Shown one piece after another: positions 58,901 to 64,000 of a stretch of 64,000 bases of DNA. The stretch lies in assembly GCF_030936135.1 (NCBI RefSeq), contig NC_082632.1, forward strand, positions 291,161-355,160. Reading direction: 5' to 3'. The position numbers were made by a program, and so were the translations under genes. Source of the DNA: Gavia stellata. Its lineage: Eukaryota; Chordata; Aves; Gaviiformes; Gaviidae. How positions within the stretch are numbered: the stretch's first letter is position 1; every line of letters starts with the position of its first letter. The notes beneath the pieces were generated by a model, which saw nothing but the letters and a program-made list of their open reading frames with translations, searched no databases and was not told where the DNA came from.

Positions 58901-61900
58901 AAGACTCACAAGCCCTTCAAACCCTGCCTTGTTAAGGCGGCAGGTAGTCTGGGGGTTTCAAAACTGTGTTGACCATCCCAAGGTTCTAGACAAAATTCAA
59001 ACCCATGAGTTTCAAAGAAGGTTTCAAAGGCACGGAGGGACAGGTTGGTGCCTTCCTCTGGCTGTTTTCAAAACCCCGTTTCATCCTTTCCAGCACAGGG
59101 AGCATCTGAACCAACACTAGGACCCTCTCATCAGAGAGTAGGTGTCCAAATGTGTCACAGAAGTTAGGAATTGAGAAACTGCCCTGTAGGTAGAGGGATC
59201 TTGGCCAATACAGAGAGGGGTTTGGATCTACAGATGGTTCATTTGCCACCTGGAGGGGACCTGTCCAACCCCATGGGCCATAAATGTTGACTGCCAAAGC
59301 GCCTGTGAACTTGCTTTGTAGGTTGTTTGCTTAAAATAGTAATTGCCTGAACATCTGCAAACTCCACCCCATCCCTGTTTTTAGGTTACCATTCTGGAAA
59401 CAAGCAATCAGGTCGGTGGGCGGATCAGGACGTACCGACCAGAGGGACAGGACTGGTACGTGGAGTTGGGACCCATGCGCCTGCCAGGCAAGCACAGGTA
59501 AGACAACATCCTACTTCATGGCCATGACCAGATGAGGAACCAGCCCGTTTTGAGGAGCAAGGCTGTGGTTTGAGAAGGGGCTGAGGACTTGGACGTGGGT
59601 GTAGCACAGCAGGAGGAAGGAGCTTTCTGCCCCATCTCTCCCCAAGAGCTTAGCATCTGCATAAAAGGGACAAAAAACACATGGTCACCTGCATTTCAGT
59701 TGGGAGAATGAAAGAAGACTTCTTATCTCAGTGTCATGTCCGTGCATGATCAGACCTCAATTTTGGAAGTCACAACATCAGCAGATGGATGAATTTCCAT
59801 CAGCTCTGATGGAAATGGCCTTCCAGCCTGGGCTCTCTGAGAGGGTGAAGTCAAACAAGGTTCAGTCATCAGCCAAAATGCTGCGGGAAGAGGCTGTAGG
59901 TGAGTCACCAACCACACCACATGCCAAGGAAAAGGGTCAGAGCCATAGGGAACCCCAGCCTCCTACTTCAACAAGGCATTGCTCTTACTCCCGATTACAT
60001 CCTTGTGCAAGCACTAGCTGGAGAGAGCATAAGCCGAAGGGCTCCTTTCTCCATAGCACCGTAGTTGCCGCACTGAGCTGGGAGCAGGCAGGACAACTTC
60101 AAGCAGCAAAAACTAGAGACGGCGGTGCCTTAAATAGCCGCAGTCTCCACTCACAAGCCAAAATAATATGTGGCTACACCAACATAGTCGATGGGAAAGT
60201 GTCTTTTTATGCTTCTAATGTTTTGGTGGCAGGGTTTTTGAGTCTGGTTGTTTGCAAGCGCTTGTCCCCATGTGCTGTCCTCTTTTCTAGGCTTGTCCGT
60301 GAATTCATTAAGCAGTTTCACCTGAAGCTAAACCCATTCATCCAGACAGATGACAACGCCTGGTACTTTCTGAACGGCACTCGGACAAGAGCTGAGGAAG
60401 TGAATAGAAACCCCAACATCCTAAACTACACAGTAAAACCATTGGAGAGAGGCAAGAGTGCCAGCCAGCTTTATAGAGAAGCAATAAACAAGGTACATGC
60501 CCACAGGGAAGGGATGCTACCTTCCAGCAATGTTGCTCATCCAAGAGACATTGAAGCTATTTCCTCTGAGCTGTGGTGGACCCTCGCCTGCACAATGGGT
60601 TGAGGAACACTCAACAGTGAGTTGAGGAAGAGTAGGATCCTTTCAGAATGAAAAGCAGAAAGGCTCATTCAGAAACTAGGGCAGCTGATTGCAAAACCCT
60701 CTTTATACGCAAGACCTCTTTTCTCTGGAACAGATTCACCAAGACTTGGATGAAGCAGAAAATGCCACACCAAGGCATAACTTCCCAAAACTTGAAGCCC
60801 AAGCAGCAGGATCCACTAGCTCTAGCTCAGCTCCAGGGGTGCCCAAACCCCAAGACTGAAGACCCCAGATGAATCCTAACAGAATTTGGGGGAACACTTT
60901 GGGAAATGCACTTTTTCCTCATGAACATATCAATGTTTCCTCTCCAGGCTTACGTGGCGTTCCAGACTACAGACTGCAAGAAATATCTAGCTAAATATGA
61001 CTCCTACTCCACCAAGGTAAAGGGCTGGGGCTTGAGAGTAAATTTAATCCCCCTACCAATGATAAACCCCCATCCCTGCTTTGAGAAAGGATCCGAGTCA
61101 CTCTAGTCTCTTCCTCTGTTGACACTTTTGGATGCCCTTTCCCTAATCAATGCTGCCTTCTACTTAAAATGCTGAGAAAGGAGCAAGCATGACCCTGATG
61201 GAGTTGCTAGAGCAGTATCATCATCTGGAAATAGGAGAGAAGCAGCAGTGACTGGAAATGCTCTAGAAAGTCATCCAAATTAGCCACATGCCTTCATCAT
61301 GGGTCTCTTGATCAGACACGATGAAGTATCAAGCACTGGAGAGGATTTGCTGAGAAATCCACTGCATTTTCATGTGATCCAGCTGTCTCAGAGTGGGTAC
61401 ACCAAGCCACAAATCCCTTATTCATTTATCTCCAGAACTTCTGTCACGCTAAACCAGAGGAGATGATCTCCTGCAAAAAGCTACAAGAGCTGCATAAAAA
61501 CAAGGTTCTGGTCCAGGCTTTAAGCAGATCAGGAGCAGGAACAAGGCAGCGGGGCACGACTTTTGGCTTGGGATATAAAGGGGATACATGCACTGACTGA
61601 GATAATAACATCAGGCTACGTCTTCTTCCTGGTTTTTCTAGGAGTATTTGATTAAAGAAGGAAACCTAAGCCGAGGAGCAGTTCAGATGATTGGTGACTT
61701 GTTGAACGAGGATTCTGGATTTTATCTGTCCTTCCTTGCCTCGCTGTGGGATTTTGATGTCTTCTCTGATGAGAGGTAAGTTGATGTCTCTTATGGCAAA
61801 CCCCATTTTGTGCTGGTCCACAGCATTCCACCAGAAGAGAAAATTTCAGTGGCGTTTAGATGTCTGAACGGGAATCACTCCTGACACAAAGGGCCACCAA

Positions 61901-62821
61901 GCTCTGTTAGCATCTCTAGAAGAGGTCAGGTTTTACAGTTCCTAAACCCCAATGTCCTTCCCTCACCTCCTGCTTCTTCCTTTCAGTTTTGATGAAATCA
62001 CAGGGGGATTTGACCAACTGCCCAAAGCCTTCCACAAAGCGTTGTCTAATGTCATCCATTTCAATTGCACGGTGGAGAAAATCATGACCAAGGGAAACAA
62101 AGTCCATGTGTTTTACCACGCGCCGAACACCCTGGCCCAAAACGTAACTGCAGATTACGTCCTTGTCACGTCTACCGCCAAAGCCACCAGGCACATCCAA
62201 TTCCTGCCACCGCTCTCTCCTCTGAAGACCCACGCCCTGCGCTCCATCCACTATGCAAGCGCCTCCAAAATAGTCTTGGCTTGCACCAAGAAGTTCTGGG
62301 AGAAGGATGGCATCCGAGGAGGACAGTCCATCACCGACCGCCCTTCCCGGTTTATCTACTACCCCAGCCACAACTTCTCCAGTGGGGTGGGCGTGATCCT
62401 GGCTTCCTACACCTGGAACGACGATGCTGAGTTTTTCCTGCCCCTCACAGATGAGAAGTGCCTGGATGTGGTCTTCCAAGACCTAGCCGATATCCACCAA
62501 GTGAGCAAGAAGTACCTGCAGTCCACCTGCAACCAGTACGTGATACAGAAGTGGCAGCTGGACAAATACTCCCTGGGGGCATTTGCTGCCTTCACCCCTT
62601 ACCAGTTCGTCGACTACTCGCAGGCTCTCTTCGAGCACGAGGGCAGGGTGCATTTTGCAGGAGAACACACAGCTCAGCCTCACGCCTGGATTGACACCTC
62701 CATGAAATCGGCCATCAGGGCTGCGAGCAACATCCACCACGACAGCATCGAAGCCCAGATGCTGAACGAGGAGGGGGAGCGGGAGCAAACAGGGACATTC
62801 TTCCAGAAGGAAGAACTCTGA
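55904..62821 (+). CDS. LAAO: L-amino-acid oxidase (secreted/ER FAD flavoenzyme, IL4I1/venom-LAAO family)
   Basis: Seven coding exons: 55904-55916, 58207-58421, 59385-59497, 60291-60492, 60948-61016, 61642-61775, 61987-62821; phases match and give 526 aa. The split signal peptide reads [18 protein letters not shown]. The FAD-binding GAGISG lies at residues 58-63, followed by [13 protein letters not shown]. Substrate-site wording LGPMRLP contains the expected Arg. Later landmarks are [49 protein letters not shown] and the C-terminal FAD motif [17 protein letters not shown]. The family deaminates L-amino acids (often aromatic ones or Leu) to keto acids with release of ammonia and hydrogen peroxide, which is antimicrobial and immunomodulatory. 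Several N-glycosylation sequons fit secretion. The C-terminus is KEEL, which fits the ER-retention pattern. Exon 1 was chosen because it follows a TATA box and restores a perfect signal peptide; an alternative ATG at 58146 would read through the acceptor. Confidence 0.92.
56290..56700 (+). repeat. CR1 LINE fragment with reverse-transcriptase segment, in LAAO intron 1
   Basis: 56310-56590 translates to the start of the CR1 reverse transcriptase ([53 protein letters not shown]). It then jumps to a CR1 3' end (TTGGACTTGATGATCTTACA, ending TTCTGTGATTC). So the element is 5'-truncated and internally deleted. The remaining frame is open. Confidence 0.85.
57600..57722. repeat. Two-copy imperfect tandem repeat in LAAO intron 1
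   Basis: CTGTCCATCTTTCTATGTAA and CTGTCCATCTTTCCGTACAA begin two units of about 42 bases each that continue through CTCC-rich sequence. Confidence 0.6.
58735..58858 (+). repeat. Diverged CR1 LINE tail in LAAO intron 2
   Basis: GAGGTTGGACTAGACCCCTC, then a CAGAGGCACCTCCAGCC word and TCTACAATTCTCC, match the CR1 3' end wording in plus orientation. The upstream part is degenerate. Confidence 0.65.
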
Positions 62822-63144
62822 GCAGGGCTCCTGGGCTGAGCTTGCCGGATGCCACCGGCATGGTTTAAAGGCACTTTTGGTGGTGTAAATCTGTTTCTTT
62901 CCGAGCAAAGTCAGCAGAAGGACGTCAGCAGCTAAGGCATTAAAGAAAAAACTCAAAGAGCACCGAGTGTCATTAGACAGGACTAATAGCTACCTGGTTA
63001 AACACTTAATGAGGATAGGAGGGAGTACTAAAAAAAGTAATGTCTAAGTAGGTGTCACGACTCTAATATTACCCTGGCTCAGACACACTGCAGTAATTTC
63101 TAATTTATTTATGTACAAAATACTTCAGGAAATGACTAAGATGG

Positions 63145-63150
63145 AATAAA
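63145..63150 (+). terminator. Poly(A) signal of LAAO
   Basis: AATAAA about 325 bases after the LAAO stop, with a T/G-rich stretch (TTCTTTGTGTCTG) downstream. Confidence 0.7.
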
Positions 63151-64000
63151 GGTGGGTATTTCTCAGTTCTTTGTGTCTGAGGTGCCTCCATCTCTCCGCA
63201 GAGAGAAGTGTCATCCCATATAAATTGTCTCACCTCGCTTCAGCCATTTAGAAACTCATCACCTGTCAGCTGGGCCTTCCTCCCCTTCCAGAATTTGGGA
63301 GATAACTCATTGCTTCTGAGTCGTCATCTCCTTTGCGCAGCCCAACGCAACCACTCCTAACCCCCACGGGTACCAGTCAGGACGTGCTCCTGATCTCGAA
63401 CCTCCGTGGGCTCTCCTACCCATGTCCCATCTAGCTGAGCTCAAAGCATGGCCAACGCCAAGTTATAGAGATAGATTTCACTGTGAATATAAAAAGCAAG
63501 TCCAGAAGCAATATAGCCTGTGCACAAAGGTGTTAATGGCTTTTACTGGAGTTTCTCCTCTCACCAGTAATTGTTGTCCTAAATTTCATAGTCTTGGAAA
63601 CGCAATCTGTGCTGCAGGTGTTTTTTTCAGGTTATTGGAAGGATTTTGATAAATAAACAAAGGGAAAAACAAGACTGGCTGCTGAGTGCATCACGCCAGA
63701 GCTTTGCTGCAGCCACTTAGCTGCTTTGCATATAATTCATCTCGCTCCCCATAAAACACAAACCTGCCTCTCAACCTCTGACTCCACGTAGCTGGAGGGG
63801 AATGGCTCATGGTCTTCTCCAGCCCAAGAGACAGAGGTTCAGCTCTCACTAGAGGGAGCAGGGACAGAACTGGCGGAGACCACTACACCCAAGGCAGGAC
63901 TGGACCTAATTACAGCCAGCAGATTTCCTCCAGGCATTGCAGAGACAAAGATTTGCACTAGCTTAAAGCAATTAAATACAGGTGATAATTAAATAAGTAC
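63151..64000. other. Intergenic end of window, nothing recognised
   Basis: No exon, RNA gene or clear repeat seen in the last 850 bases on either strand. Confidence 0.5.

Noticed and set aside
59731-60603. A 290-codon frame over LAAO exon 4
   Set aside because: Only 60291-60492 is coding; the rest is intron that happens to be open, with no LAAO similarity and clear splice sites at both ends.
1-64000. CRISPR arrays, insertion sequences, operons or other prokaryotic features
   Set aside because: Introns, poly(A) signals, CR1 repeats and vertebrate tRNA genes show a vertebrate chromosome; the tandem arrays lack spacer-repeat structure.

Overview
The window looks like a gene-dense, GC-rich stretch of a bird genome. 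CR1-type LINE fragments are the only clear interspersed repeats. Introns are short with GT-AG borders, and the gene set resembles the avian MHC-B region on a microchromosome: a C-type lectin-like receptor, a TRIM gene, several KRAB-like zinc-finger genes, a ZNF692 orthologue, tRNA genes and an L-amino-acid oxidase. The MHC comparison rests on my memory of chicken chromosome 16. No class I, class II, BG, TAP or tapasin gene is in the window, and the species is not resolved.

Layout. 1-8 kb: a five-exon minus-strand C-type lectin-like receptor (4479-6165), then a CpG-rich block without an assigned gene. 8.5-12.4 kb: a CR1 tail and unassigned sequence. 12.8-22.2 kb: the plus-strand ZNF692 orthologue (11 coding exons), with a housekeeping-type promoter and a C-rich minisatellite that contains its start codon. 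24.0-31.7 kb: a seven-exon minus-strand TRIM E3 ligase (RING, B-box 2, coiled coil, PRY-SPRY). A 102-bp higher-order minisatellite lies upstream of it. 33.4-33.8 kb: a cluster of YY1-like ATGGC motifs. 36.2-48.5 kb: three C2H2 zinc-finger genes in +, -, + orientation. The first two have N-terminally shortened KRAB boxes. The third has a divergent KRAB box and a premature stop inside finger 10. 49.0-52.3 kb: two very divergent histone H2B-like genes on the minus strand, flanking plus-strand tRNA-Leu(CAA, with intron) and tRNA-Glu(CTC) genes. 55.8-63.2 kb: a seven-exon plus-strand L-amino-acid oxidase with a TATA box.

All exon models were assembled by eye from splice signals, matching phases and known protein families. 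Every model closes to a whole number of codons, but none has been tested against transcripts. Functionally the window mixes likely immune genes (lectin-like receptor, TRIM, LAAO), DNA-binding regulators (ZNF692 and the KRAB-like ZNFs), translation genes (tRNAs) and chromatin-type proteins (the H2B-like pair).

The observation most worth following is the H2B-like pair. Both have recognisable H2B histone folds, Arg/Lys-rich tails unlike canonical H2B, and poly(A) signals. They also share a CCAAT-octamer promoter arrangement with nearly identical spacing, the classic H2B promoter logic.
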